A stretch of 64,000 nucleotides of DNA, taken from positions 744,001 to 808,000 of the forward strand of contig NZ_CP030941.1 of the NCBI RefSeq assembly GCF_036621415.1, in the 5' to 3' direction. The notes under the pieces were generated by a model. The model was not told the DNA's origin, made no database searches, and was given only the letters and a program-made list of their open reading frames with translations. A program made the position numbers and the translations under genes. Shown here one piece after another: positions 48,034 to 56,169 of the stretch (position 1 is its first letter; the number at the start of each line of letters is the position of its first letter). Origin of the DNA: Nitratireductor thuwali (GTDB lineage Bacteria; Pseudomonadota; Alphaproteobacteria; Rhizobiales; Rhizobiaceae).

Positions 48034-48918
48034 TCAACGCAGCACCTGCGCCAGTATGTCGAAAACGAGCCTGATGCGCTTGCTGGTGTGGAGCTCGCGG
48101 TGGGTGGTGAGCCAGACCGGCACGGGAAACGGTTGGAAATCCGGCAGCACGCATTCCACGCCCGGCAGCATCCGGCTCGTCTCGCGCGTCATGACGCCGA
48201 CGCCGAGACCGTGCTTCACCAGCTCGCACATGGCGATGCCATTGTCGGTGACGACCTTGAACTGGCTGCGGTCGATCGGCAGGCCCATGCCGTTGAGGAC
48301 GGAGCGAACCCGGTCCACGGGCGCGAAGCCGACAAAGGGGAACTCCCGCAAATCGTCGACCGTGGACGGGCGGCCCAGCCGGTCCAGCAGGCTGGCGGCG
48401 GCATAAAGATGGGCGGTCGTCTCCCCCAACAGGCGCGCCACCAGGTCTCCCTCCTGCGGGCGGACATGGCGAATGGCGATGTCCGCCTCGCGCCTTCGCA
48501 AATCCTGAATCTGATTGGAGACCACCAGGTCGATCTCGATCCCGGGCGCCTCCTCGGCAATGCGCTTGATGGCCTCGGGCAGCCGAAAGGCCGACATGAC
48601 ATCCGTCGCGGTGATGCTCACGCGCCCGCTGACGGCCTGCGAACGGCCGGAGGCGGCAAGCGAGATCTGCAGCGCGGCATCGCCCATCGCGCGAAAATGG
48701 TCGAGCAGGTCCAGCCCCGGCTCGGTAAGCCTCAATGTGCGGCCAACGCGCTGAAAGAGCAGGACGCCGAGACCGGATTCGAGCGCGGCCACCTGCCGGC
48801 TCAGCGTGGGCTGGGTGAGCCCCAGGGCACGCGCCGCAGCCGAAAAGGAGCCCGCTTCCGCCGTCGCCAGAAAGGCGCGGGCCTGATTCCAATCGAAGGA
48901 GATGTTCTGCCAGTTCAT
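48034..48918 (-). CDS. LysR-family regulator
   Basis: A 294-residue LTTR: helix-turn-helix LGLTQPTLSRQVAALES (about 27-43) and a two-lobe effector domain. Divergent from a methyltransferase gene with a palindrome between, so that gene and itself are the likely targets. Effector not identifiable. Confidence 0.92.
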   Translation of the reverse strand: MNWQNISFDWNQARAFLATAEAGSFSAAARALGLTQPTLSRQVAALESGLGVLLFQRVGRTLRLTEPGLDLLDHFRAMGDAALQISLAASGRSQAVSGRVSITATDVMSAFRLPEAIKRIAEEAPGIEIDLVVSNQIQDLRRREADIAIRHVRPQEGDLVARLLGETTAHLYAAASLLDRLGRPSTVDDLREFPFVGFAPVDRVRSVLNGMGLPIDRSQFKVVTDNGIAMCELVKHGLGVGVMTRETSRMLPGVECVLPDFQPFPVPVWLTTHRELHTSKRIRLVFDILAQVLR

Positions 48919-48973
48919 GCAAATTCGTATGAAGCTAATGCCGATTTCGGCAGTTTATATCGAAAGTTTGCAT
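48917..48973. promoter_or_regulatory. Nested palindromes between LysR and methyltransferase genes
   Basis: TGCCGA-TT-TCGGCA at 48939-48952 and, outside it, ATGCAAA near 48917 with TTTGCAT near 48967, arranged about the same region. Suits LTTR control of divergent promoters. Confidence 0.6.
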
Positions 48974-49027
48974 AGCTACAATCAGCGGACGAGCAATGTG
49001 GCAGCGGCCGATGGCCAGGGCGAGGCA

Positions 49028-49660
49028 ATGATGATGACGAATACGGATGCGGCTTTCTGGGACCGGACCGCCAGGCGCTACGCCAAAAGGCCGGTCAAGG
49101 ACCAGGCCGCCTACGAAACGACGCTCGAGCGGACCCGCTCCTACCTTTCCAGCGAGGACCGGGTCCTGGAACTGGGCTGCGGCACGGGGACGACGGCGCT
49201 GCTGCTTTCGAACGCGGCGCGCCGCATCACGGCCACCGACATTTCCGAGGCCATGCTGGCCATCGGCAGGGAGAAGGCCGCCCGGCAGAATGTGGGCAAT
49301 GTGGATTTCGAACGGGCCACGCCCTTCGACGCGCCATTCGCAGAAGCGTCCTTCGACGCGGCGCTGGCTTTCAACCTGCTGCACCTGATCGGGGACGTAC
49401 CGACGGCTGTGGAGCGGATCGGCAGGCTGGTGAGGCCGGGCGGCCATTTCATCTCCAAGACGCCCTGCCTCGCCGGGCAGGGCTTTGCGATCCGCGCGCT
49501 GATCGGCTTTCTCCAACGCATCGGGAAGGCACCCTATGTGAATTTTCTTTCCACGGAGGGGCTGGAGCGGACGATCGCTGCTGCAGGTTTCGAGATAATC
49601 GAGACGGGAGATTTTCCCCGTAAGCCGCCGGCCCATTTCATCGTCGCCAGGAAAATCTGA
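49028..49660 (+). CDS. Class I SAM-dependent methyltransferase
   Basis: About 210 residues; three consecutive ATGs at 49028, 49031 and 49034. SAM-binding motif VLELGCGTGTTAL, then ITATDISEAMLAIG and ALAFNLLHLI. The substrate is unknown; the small size with HFISKTPCLAGQG and a lid-like C-terminus fits a small-molecule methylase. Probably controlled by the divergent LysR protein. Confidence 0.88.
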   Translation: MMMTNTDAAFWDRTARRYAKRPVKDQAAYETTLERTRSYLSSEDRVLELGCGTGTTALLLSNAARRITATDISEAMLAIGREKAARQNVGNVDFERATPFDAPFAEASFDAALAFNLLHLIGDVPTAVERIGRLVRPGGHFISKTPCLAGQGFAIRALIGFLQRIGKAPYVNFLSTEGLERTIAAAGFEIIETGDFPRKPPAHFIVARKI

Positions 49661-49821
49661 AGGAGCCGCAAAGCACCGGCACCGCCCCGGCCTGCACGGC
49701 TGGTCTGCGAATGGAGGGCAATTGCCACGCCGGGAACAGCTGCAACTATGCGGCGCTCCTGACAGGATGCTGGCAGCAGGCACGGCTTAGAACGGGCTCA
49801 ACGTCCTGAATCGGAGAGAAA

Positions 49822-50487
49822 ATGAGCCAGTCTTCGCCGTCCACGCCCTTCACAGAAGTTCTTTCTCCGCCCTTCCAACCGATCGTCGAGCTTCGCCGCT
49901 ATCGTTTGCATCCGGACCGGAGAGAAGATCTCATCGACCTGTTCGAGCGGGAGTTCATTGAATCCCAGGAGGCCTGCGGCATGTCCGTGCTCGGTCATTT
50001 CCGCGACCTCGACCGGCCGGACGATTTCGTCTGGCTCAGGGGCTTTGCCGGTACGGAGAAGCGCGCCGAGGCGCTTGCGGCCTTCTATGACGGCCCCGTC
50101 TGGGCTGCACACAAGGATGCTGCCAATGCGACGATGGAATCTTCCGACGACGTCCACTTGCTGCACCCCTGCGGCACCGGTCCCGGCTTCGATTTCGCCG
50201 GCACCGTCCGTCCCAAGCCCCTGCTTGTCGAGGCGGGCGCAGCCCCCATGGGCAGTTTTGCCACGCTGGACGTGCCGAACAACTATCCGCGCCTGCCCGT
50301 GCGCACCGACAAGGCGTTTATCTGGATAAACCGATTCGAGGATGCCGGGCGGCACGAAGCGTTTCGGAGCGCGTTGTCGCGCTCCGGCTTCTGGAATCTT
50401 TTAGGCGCGACCCGAGCGAAAGGCGCATCCGCCATCGAGGCTATGGAACTTCGGCTGGAGCCCGCCACTCGGTCGCTTCTGCGTTAG
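49822..50487 (+). CDS. NIPSNAP-family protein
   Basis: A 221-residue cytoplasmic protein with two dimeric alpha-beta-barrel halves: VELRRYRLHPDRREDLIDLFE at the front, SVLGHFRDLDRPDDFVWLRGF, and a weaker second half. NIPSNAP proteins are poorly understood, some bind small ligands. An earlier in-frame Met does not exist; GAGAAA lies upstream. Confidence 0.82.
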   Translation: MSQSSPSTPFTEVLSPPFQPIVELRRYRLHPDRREDLIDLFEREFIESQEACGMSVLGHFRDLDRPDDFVWLRGFAGTEKRAEALAAFYDGPVWAAHKDAANATMESSDDVHLLHPCGTGPGFDFAGTVRPKPLLVEAGAAPMGSFATLDVPNNYPRLPVRTDKAFIWINRFEDAGRHEAFRSALSRSGFWNLLGATRAKGASAIEAMELRLEPATRSLLR

Positions 50488-50788
50488 GGTCAGGACGTGT
50501 TGCCAGCGACAACTGCAGAGCCAGGCACAGGCAGCGAACCCGCCTACCCTACCCGCCGAAGCACGATGCCATCACAGGCCGAACGAAACGTCCCGTGATG
50601 GCATCGTACTAGCTTGTGCAATGCTCTTTTTCATGCGATATAAATAGTGCGCTCGGGTGGTTGCAGACCCGGAGACTGGAAGCGTTTGATTTGGACGACC
50701 CCTTTCCCCGACTTGTTAAGCTCTCGACGACGGCGAAGCTGTGCACGTTGCGCAGACGCCTGCTCTCCAACGGGAAAAGGAGTTTCCC
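50488..50788 (+). promoter_or_regulatory. Promoter and long leader of the first cold-shock gene
   Basis: A TTGTGC/GATATA(AAT) promoter with 17 bp spacing (about 50611-50643) gives a start near 50650 and a leader of about 140 nt. Near its 5' end is CCCGGAGACTGGAA (50668-50681), shared with the leader of the second cold-shock gene. AAAAGGAG precedes the ATG. Earlier bases hold nothing evident. Confidence 0.65.
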
Positions 50789-51001
50789 ATGGCCCAGACC
50801 GGCACCGTAAAATTCTTCAACGCCACCAAAGGCTTTGGCTTCATCACGCCCGATGACGGCGCGAAGGACGTTTTCGTCCACATTTCCGCAGTCGAGGGTT
50901 CGGGCATGCGCACGCTCGTCGACGGCCAGAAGGTTTCCTTCGACGTCGAGCCCGACCGCATGGGCAAAGGCCCGAAGGCCGTGAACCTTTCCGCCGCCTG
51001 A
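50789..51001 (+). CDS. Cold-shock protein, CspA family
   Basis: A 70-residue OB-fold RNA/DNA chaperone with both RNP motifs, [11 protein letters not shown] and VFVHIS. Melts RNA structures at low temperature by family. An upstream in-frame reading to 50741 is part of the leader. Confidence 0.95.
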   Translation: MAQTGTVKFFNATKGFGFITPDDGAKDVFVHISAVEGSGMRTLVDGQKVSFDVEPDRMGKGPKAVNLSAA

Positions 51002-51515
51002 ACCAGGCAGCAATCGAATTTCAAGGGCGCGGCAGGCAACTGCGGCGCCCTTTTTCTTTGGGGGGTCTTCTCTGGGGCGCCGGCATGAAGATCAGGCAAT
51101 CGCATGTGCCGCGCCTTCCCCACTTGGTCCCGCCGCTGCGGGGCAGATGCCCGCCCTGTTCGGCAAAGGCCGAGGGATGTGGAAGTCTCCGGCGCGGCGG
51201 GCGCTCCATCGGCCGGTCGCGAAACAGCCCCTTACGAAACGGCCGGTCACGAAACTTTCGCTTGCCCTTTTCTGAAAATGAGGGAAAATTCCTGCCGTTC
51301 GGGCATTTGCCGGCCCGGAGACTGGAATAGCATGCCCCCGGTATACGACATACAAGGCAGCCGGATGTCGCGCGACCAAGGAAATCCGCCGAGGATCCGA
51401 GCGTGAAGCTGACTGTTTCTTCTCCCCCAGTAAACGACCCAGACATGAAGAGCCGTGGCCTGACCGGGCCGAGGCTCGCAGCGCTACAGATCGACGGGAG
51501 AAAAGGATCCTTCCC
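51002..51515 (+). promoter_or_regulatory. Intergenic region with the second cold-shock leader
   Basis: 514 bp. After the first terminator comes G+C-rich repeat-like DNA (about 51120-51220). A -35 CTTGCCC near 51259 and AAAATT 17 bp further suggest a start near 51290 and a leader of about 225 nt that carries CCCGGAGACTGGAA at 51314-51327. Ends with GGGAGAAAAGGA before the ATG. Confidence 0.6.
51023..51055 (+). terminator. Intrinsic terminator after the first cold-shock gene
   Basis: AAGGGCGC against GGCGCCCTT with an inner GC stem, followed by TTTTTCTTT. Lies about 20 bp after the stop codon. Confidence 0.85.
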
Positions 51516-51728
51516 ATGCCGCAAACCGGTACCGTGAAATTCTTCAACCATGCCAAGGGCTTCGGCTTCATCACTCCGGATGACGGCCAAAAGGACGTGT
51601 TCGTCCACATTTCGGCCGTCCAGGAATCCGGGCTCACAGGCCTCGAGGACGGTCAGAAGGTGACATTCGAGACCGAGCCGGACAAGCGCGGCAAGGGCCC
51701 GAAAGCGGTCAACCTGCAGGTCGCCTGA
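51516..51728 (+). CDS. Cold-shock protein, CspA family (second copy)
   Basis: A 70-residue paralogue of the protein at 50789, with [11 protein letters not shown] and VFVHIS intact. Differs mainly after residue 30. The two genes probably arose by duplication, leaders included. Confidence 0.95.
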   Translation: MPQTGTVKFFNHAKGFGFITPDDGQKDVFVHISAVQESGLTGLEDGQKVTFETEPDKRGKGPKAVNLQVA

Positions 51729-51753
51729 ACCCGTTCCGGGTCGACAGCCAAGG

Positions 51754-51778
51754 GAACGCCGGCCTCGCGCCGGCGTTC
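51754..51778 (+). terminator. Hairpin after the second cold-shock gene
   Basis: Perfect 10 bp stem GAACGCCGGC / GCCGGCGTTC with a CTCGC loop; the T-run is poor, so this is a terminator of moderate confidence. Confidence 0.65.
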
Positions 51779-51896
51779 TGCGTTTCCGGCGCGCTCATTT
51801 ATGCCGTGTTTACCATTCAGCTACCGTTCAGCCAGGGCGCTGTAGGTTCCCACGACATCGCGCAGGATCACAAGCGCGCGACAGGAGACAATTGCC

Positions 51897-52373
51897 ATGA
51901 CCACCATTTTCAGGAATTCCGTTCTCGCCGCCGCCGTCGCGGCCACCGCACTTTCGGCCGTTCCCGCCCAAGCGGGCGACGGCTGGCACGGACACCGGCA
52001 TGACCGCCGCATCCATGTCCAGCGGGACAGGAGCGGCGACGCGCTGGTCGCCGGCATTGCGGGCCTCGCCGTCGGTGCCATCGTGGGCGGCATGCTGGCG
52101 CAGCCGGCAAGGCCGCAGCGAACCTATATCGACCCGCCCTACGACCCCTATGCGCGCCCGGCCTACCGGGCCTATGAGGAGCCGCAATACCGCTACCGCA
52201 CCTATGACTACTATCCCGCGGCGCCGGCCCGCCGGTCGGTGAACGTGTCGGCGCGGTTCGAGCCGTGGAGCCGCGAGTGGTTCCGGGCCTGCAGCGCGAA
52301 ATACCGCAGCTTCAACCCGAGCACCGGGACCTTCACGACCTATGGCGGCGAGAAGAGGTTCTGCCAGCCCTGA
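51897..52373 (+). CDS. BA14K-family secreted protein
   Basis: 158 residues: Sec signal ending PAQAGD, a glycine-rich hydrophobic segment (VAGIAGLAVGAIVGGML), a tyrosine/proline-rich middle and a BA14K C-terminus (ACSAKYRSFNP, then TFTTYGG and a final Cys). Longer middle than the copy at 38507. Function unknown. Confidence 0.85.
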   Translation: MTTIFRNSVLAAAVAATALSAVPAQAGDGWHGHRHDRRIHVQRDRSGDALVAGIAGLAVGAIVGGMLAQPARPQRTYIDPPYDPYARPAYRAYEEPQYRYRTYDYYPAAPARRSVNVSARFEPWSREWFRACSAKYRSFNPSTGTFTTYGGEKRFCQP

Positions 52374-52383
52374 CCGGGGCTGA

Positions 52384-52480
52384 CGCATCGGCCGGAAAAT
52401 CGGAATCGGTTTTCGGAAAGCCCGTGGATTAAAGTGTCGAGCGACCCTGCGTAGCGTCCGAATGGACGCACGGCGCTCTA
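52384..52480 (-). repeat. Stop-codon-abutting dispersed repeat, copy B
   Basis: Follows the metallo-hydrolase gene on the - strand, beginning at its TAG: AGCGCCGTGCGTCC, then a decayed middle, then TTTCCGAAAACCGATTCCG and GCCGATGC. More diverged than copies A and C. Confidence 0.85.
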
Positions 52481-53119
52481 TACCAGGAACGGATTGCTTC
52501 GGCGCTCGTCGCCGAAGCGGCCTCCCGGCCCGTGGCCGCAGAGGAACCCGACATCGTCGCCCAGCGGCAGCAGCTTTTCCTTGATCGAGCGGATCAGCGC
52601 GGCGTGGTCGCCGCCCGGCAGATCGGTGCGGCCGACGGAACCGCTGAACAGGACGTCGCCGACATGGGCGAAGCGCGCGGCCGCATTGTAGAAGACCACA
52701 TGGCCGGGCGCATGGCCGGGGCAATGGAAGACCTCGAAGTCGTGCCCGGCGAAGGCGACGGTGTCGCCCTCAGCGAGATACCGGTCCGGCGTGACGTTGC
52801 GCACGGGCTCGGCCAGCCCGAACATCCTTGCCTGCGCTTCCAGGTTCGACAGCAGCTCCCGGTCGGCCTCGTGCGGGCCGATCAGGTCCACCCCCAGCGC
52901 CTCCTTCAGATCCATCGCGCCGCCGGCATGGTCGATATGGCCATGCGTCAGCCAGATCGCCTCGATGGTGGCGCCCGTCCCGACGATGGCCGCGCGGATG
53001 CGGTCGACCTCGCCGCCCGGATCCACCACCACCCCGCGCATCTGCTCGGCATCGAAGAGGATGGTGCAATTCTGCTGGAAAGGGGTGACGGGGACGATGG
53101 CGGCTTTGAGCGTGGTCAT
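52478..53119 (-). CDS. MBL-fold metallo-hydrolase (glyoxalase II-like)
   Basis: 213 residues from Met 53119. Zinc ligands are complete: THGHIDHAGG (HxHxDH), HCPGHAPGH and GDVLFSGSVGRTD, and the C-terminal GHG. Hydrolyses a thioester or similar bond by family; glyoxalase II identity is not certain because the protein is short. The 16-residue in-frame upstream extension is not favoured. Confidence 0.9.
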   Translation of the reverse strand: MTTLKAAIVPVTPFQQNCTILFDAEQMRGVVVDPGGEVDRIRAAIVGTGATIEAIWLTHGHIDHAGGAMDLKEALGVDLIGPHEADRELLSNLEAQARMFGLAEPVRNVTPDRYLAEGDTVAFAGHDFEVFHCPGHAPGHVVFYNAAARFAHVGDVLFSGSVGRTDLPGGDHAALIRSIKEKLLPLGDDVGFLCGHGPGGRFGDERRSNPFLV

Positions 53120-53250
53120 GGCGGCGGTCCGGGGTTGGGCGGATAAGGGAACAAGGCAGTAAGGCAAGAGGCCTGCGGCATGTCTTCCCCTACTGCCCTA
53201 ATACAGAACGGGCGGCAATGCCGCCCGTTCGCAACTCTCGAAGGCTGGCG

Positions 53251-53526
53251 TCAGGTCTTTTTCATCGCGCCCATGGCCGCGCCGACGATGGCGGTCAAAA
53301 TGCCGCCGCCGGCGACGCCGCCGACAGCATCGCCCAGCAACCCGCCGAGCGCTCCCGCATCGCCGCCAAGACCGGAAAGCAGCGCGCCACCGCCGATCCC
53401 GCCGATGATGCCGCTCAGGATCTTGACGCCGTGGCTCATCGCCGCCTGCTTGACGACCGCACCGACGGCCTCGCCGCCGATGATGCCTGTCACCGCCTGA
53501 ACAATGATTGGAAGAAGTGCTTCCAT
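53251..53526 (-). CDS. Glycine-rich small hydrophobic protein
   Basis: 91 residues from MEALLPIIVQAVTGIIGG, with GAGGGAGCAGAC ahead. Over a third glycine and alanine, in GxxxG-like spacing through GGIGGGALLSGLGG and GGVAGGGIL, so it may insert in membranes as a glycine zipper. No family recognised; could be structural or a stress-related membrane peptide. Confidence 0.55.
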   Translation of the reverse strand: MEALLPIIVQAVTGIIGGEAVGAVVKQAAMSHGVKILSGIIGGIGGGALLSGLGGDAGALGGLLGDAVGGVAGGGILTAIVGAAMGAMKKT

Positions 53527-53645
53527 GTCTGCTCCCTCACGCAAACGCCGACCTTGCTGGCCGGCATGTACATGAAACCGCGAATACAACCAAAGTCAAA
53601 TAAGGTTGATTTCATCGCGGCAGGGTTGCGCTGGCGGCAGCGGCG

Positions 53646-54539
53646 TCATTCCGCCGCCATGCGCTGGCGCGGCCGCACTTCCTCGGCATAGTCGTTCATC
53701 AAAAGCCGTGTGATTTCACCCACTTGGAACGAATAGGGACCGATCTCCGATACCGGCGTCACCTCGGCAGCCGTGCCGCACAGGAAGCACTGTTCGAAGC
53801 CTTCCAGCTCATCGGGCATAATGACCCGCTCGACCACTTCAAGGCCCCGCCGGCGCGCCAGATCGATCACGGTGCGGCGGGTGATTCCATCCAGGAAGCA
53901 ATCCGGCACCGGCGTGTGCAGCACGCCGTCCTTGACGAAGAAGATGTTGGCGCCGGTGGCTTCGGCGACCTGGCCGCGCCAGTCGAGCATCATGGCGTCC
54001 GTGTAGCCCTTGGCCTCCGCCGCATGCTTGGAAAGCGTGCAGATCATGTAGAGGCCGGCCGCCTTCGACTTCGACGGGGCGGTGCGCGGATCGGGCCGGC
54101 AATATTCGGCGATGTCGAGCCGGATGCCCTTCAGGCGCTGCTCCGGATCGAAATAGCTCGGCCACTCCCAGATGGCGATGGCCAGGTTGATGCGGTTCTT
54201 CTGGGCCGACACGCCCATCATCTCGCTGCCGCGCCAGGCGATGGGGCGCACATAGGCGTCCTCCAGACGCTGCTTGACCAGGAGCTCGTTGCAGGCCGCG
54301 TCGATCTCCTCGACCGAATAGGGAATGGTGAAGCCAAGGATGCGCGCCGATTCATGCAGCCGCTCCGTATGCTCCCTCAGCTTAAAGATCTGCCCGCCAT
54401 AGGCGCGCTCGCCCTCGAACACGGCGCTGGCATAATGCAAGCCGTGGGTGAGCACATGGATCCTGGCGTCCGCCCATTTAACGAATTCGCCATTGAACCA
54501 GATATAACCATCCAGCTGGTCGAAAGGAACCGATGCCAT
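53646..54539 (-). CDS. ilvE: Branched-chain amino-acid aminotransferase
   Basis: A 297-residue fold-type IV PLP enzyme: YIWFNGEFVKWADARIHVLTHGLHYA, the PLP-lysine region APSKSKAAGLYM, EATGANIFFVKDG and CFLCGTAAEVTPV. Final step in valine, leucine and isoleucine synthesis. Divergent from a MarR/two-component operon, an arrangement I recall in other rhizobia. Confidence 0.92.
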   Translation of the reverse strand: MASVPFDQLDGYIWFNGEFVKWADARIHVLTHGLHYASAVFEGERAYGGQIFKLREHTERLHESARILGFTIPYSVEEIDAACNELLVKQRLEDAYVRPIAWRGSEMMGVSAQKNRINLAIAIWEWPSYFDPEQRLKGIRLDIAEYCRPDPRTAPSKSKAAGLYMICTLSKHAAEAKGYTDAMMLDWRGQVAEATGANIFFVKDGVLHTPVPDCFLDGITRRTVIDLARRRGLEVVERVIMPDELEGFEQCFLCGTAAEVTPVSEIGPYSFQVGEITRLLMNDYAEEVRPRQRMAAE

Positions 54540-54719
54540 CCTAGCCTCTCCCGCATGCGCCTTCTGCTGAACCGAAAGGAGCGCGATCCGAAAACAATAT
54601 GCCGGAACATTGCAAGGCGAAGCAAATCAAGCTTGCAGGAAGTTCCGAAAAAACGACCTCTGGACGTCTTTTTGTTCGCCATTGGCCGAAAACCTTGTCA
54701 AAAATTATCAAGCGGCCGT

Positions 54720-54746
54720 AATTATGTCAATATGGCTGACATAATT
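54720..54746. promoter_or_regulatory. Perfect palindrome between ilvE and MarR genes
   Basis: Arms AATTATGTCA and TGACATAATT separated by 7 bp. It is 31 bp upstream of the MarR ATG, a position typical of autorepression, and could also influence ilvE. Confidence 0.85.
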
Positions 54747-54776
54747 TTGGTCGAGCCAACGAGGACATGCCGATCC

Positions 54777-55301
54777 ATGAAGCAAAGCGCGCCGAAACGG
54801 GCCAATTCATCGCCGGGCGAAGACATCGATTTCCCGCTGATCGAACTGCTGTTCTTCGCCTATCGGGACTTCATCTCCGATCCCGATGCGATACTGGACA
54901 GCTATGGTTTCGGCCGGGCGCACCACCGGGTGCTGCACTTCGTCAACCGCCGCCCCGGCCTGACCGTGGCCGAGCTGCTGGACGTGCTGCGGATCACCAA
55001 GCAGAGCCTTGCCCGTGTGCTCAAGCAGCTCGTCGACTCCGGTTATGTCGTACAGGTGCAGGGGCCGCGCGACCGGCGCCAGAGAGAACTTTATCCGACG
55101 AAGAAGGGGCAGGCGCTGGCAACGGCGCTGGCCCTGCCACAGTCCCGCCGCATCCGTGCTGCAATTGAGGAAGCGGGGCTGGAAGACCGCGCTGCGCTCG
55201 AACGGTTCCTGCGGGCCATGGTGAACCCGGAACTGCGGGTTCAGCTGGACCAACCGTCCAGCGGCGGCGTTCCTTCGGGCGAGGGAGATTCGGACAGATG
55301 A
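54777..55301 (+). CDS. MarR-family regulator heading a two-component operon
   Basis: A 174-residue winged-helix protein (recognition RITKQSLARVLKQL, wing GPRDRRQRELYPT). Start ATG 54777; the earlier Met at 54732 lies inside the palindrome. Its stop overlaps the response-regulator start by four bases, so the MarR protein and the two-component system are made together. Ligand unknown. Confidence 0.88.
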   Translation: MKQSAPKRANSSPGEDIDFPLIELLFFAYRDFISDPDAILDSYGFGRAHHRVLHFVNRRPGLTVAELLDVLRITKQSLARVLKQLVDSGYVVQVQGPRDRRQRELYPTKKGQALATALALPQSRRIRAAIEEAGLEDRAALERFLRAMVNPELRVQLDQPSSGGVPSGEGDSDR

Positions 55302-56035
55302 CCGCGATACGGACCAACGAGAACGGCCTAGCCGCAGCGCCAGTCGTGCCGCCGGACGATGCGCCGCATCTGCTGGTGGTGGACGACGACACGCGCATCC
55401 GCACGCTGCTCAACCGGTTCCTCCGCGAGCAGGGCTTCCGGGTGACGGTGGCGGGCAACGCCGCCGAGGCGCGGCGCAAGCTCGACGGCCTCGACTTCGA
55501 CCTTCTGATCCTCGACGTGATGATGCCGGGCGAGGACGGCGTGACCCTGACGCGCGGACTGCGCGAGCAAAAGAACGTGCCGATCCTCATGCTGACCGCC
55601 CTGTCGGAAACCGACAGCCGCGTGACCGGGCTGGAAGCCGGCGCCGACGACTATCTGCCGAAGCCCTTCGACCCGCGCGAACTGGTTCTGCGCGTCAACA
55701 ACATCCTGCGCCGCGGCGGCCCGCAGATGCAGCCCAAGCTGGAGCAGGTCGTGTTCGGGCCGTATACGTTCCAGATACCCAGGCGCGAGCTGAAACGCGG
55801 CGGCCACACCATCAAGCTGACGGACCGCGAGCGCGAGATCATGGTCACCTTCGCCGAACGCGCCGGCGAGACCATCCCCCGCCACGAACTGGTGGGCGAG
55901 GAATCGGAAGTGGGCGAACGGACCATCGACGTCCAGATAAACCGGCTGCGCCGCAAGATCGAACAGGATCCCTCCAATCCCATCTGGCTGCAGACCGTGC
56001 GCGGCATCGGCTATAAGCTGAGCGTGGAACAATAG
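55298..56035 (+). CDS. OmpR-family response regulator
   Basis: A 245-residue protein: receiver domain (about 25-140, VVDDDTRIR, phospho-acceptor Asp73 in LDVMMPGEDG, KPFDPRE) and OmpR winged-helix DNA-binding domain (about 150-240, RTIDVQINRLRRKIE). Partner of the downstream histidine kinase. Confidence 0.95.
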   Translation: MTAIRTNENGLAAAPVVPPDDAPHLLVVDDDTRIRTLLNRFLREQGFRVTVAGNAAEARRKLDGLDFDLLILDVMMPGEDGVTLTRGLREQKNVPILMLTALSETDSRVTGLEAGADDYLPKPFDPRELVLRVNNILRRGGPQMQPKLEQVVFGPYTFQIPRRELKRGGHTIKLTDREREIMVTFAERAGETIPRHELVGEESEVGERTIDVQINRLRRKIEQDPSNPIWLQTVRGIGYKLSVEQ

Positions 56036-56169
56036 GCCCCGGCCGCGCGCCCGATTCCGGTTTCCGCGACGATTGTTATAGTGTCCTCCTTCGGGATGCG
56101 TTACAGCGCGTGCTTCCCCCGGGTGCCATCCCCCGGGGGGCGCCGGCCGCCGATGCACGGAAGGAAGGA

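Noticed and set aside
52828..53088. Arg/Pro-rich + strand frame inside the metallo-hydrolase gene
   Set aside because: Antisense shadow; the - strand frame has complete zinc ligands.
53724..54776. Long N-terminal extension of the MarR protein across ilvE
   Set aside because: It runs antisense through ilvE; the real start is after the palindrome at 54720-54746.
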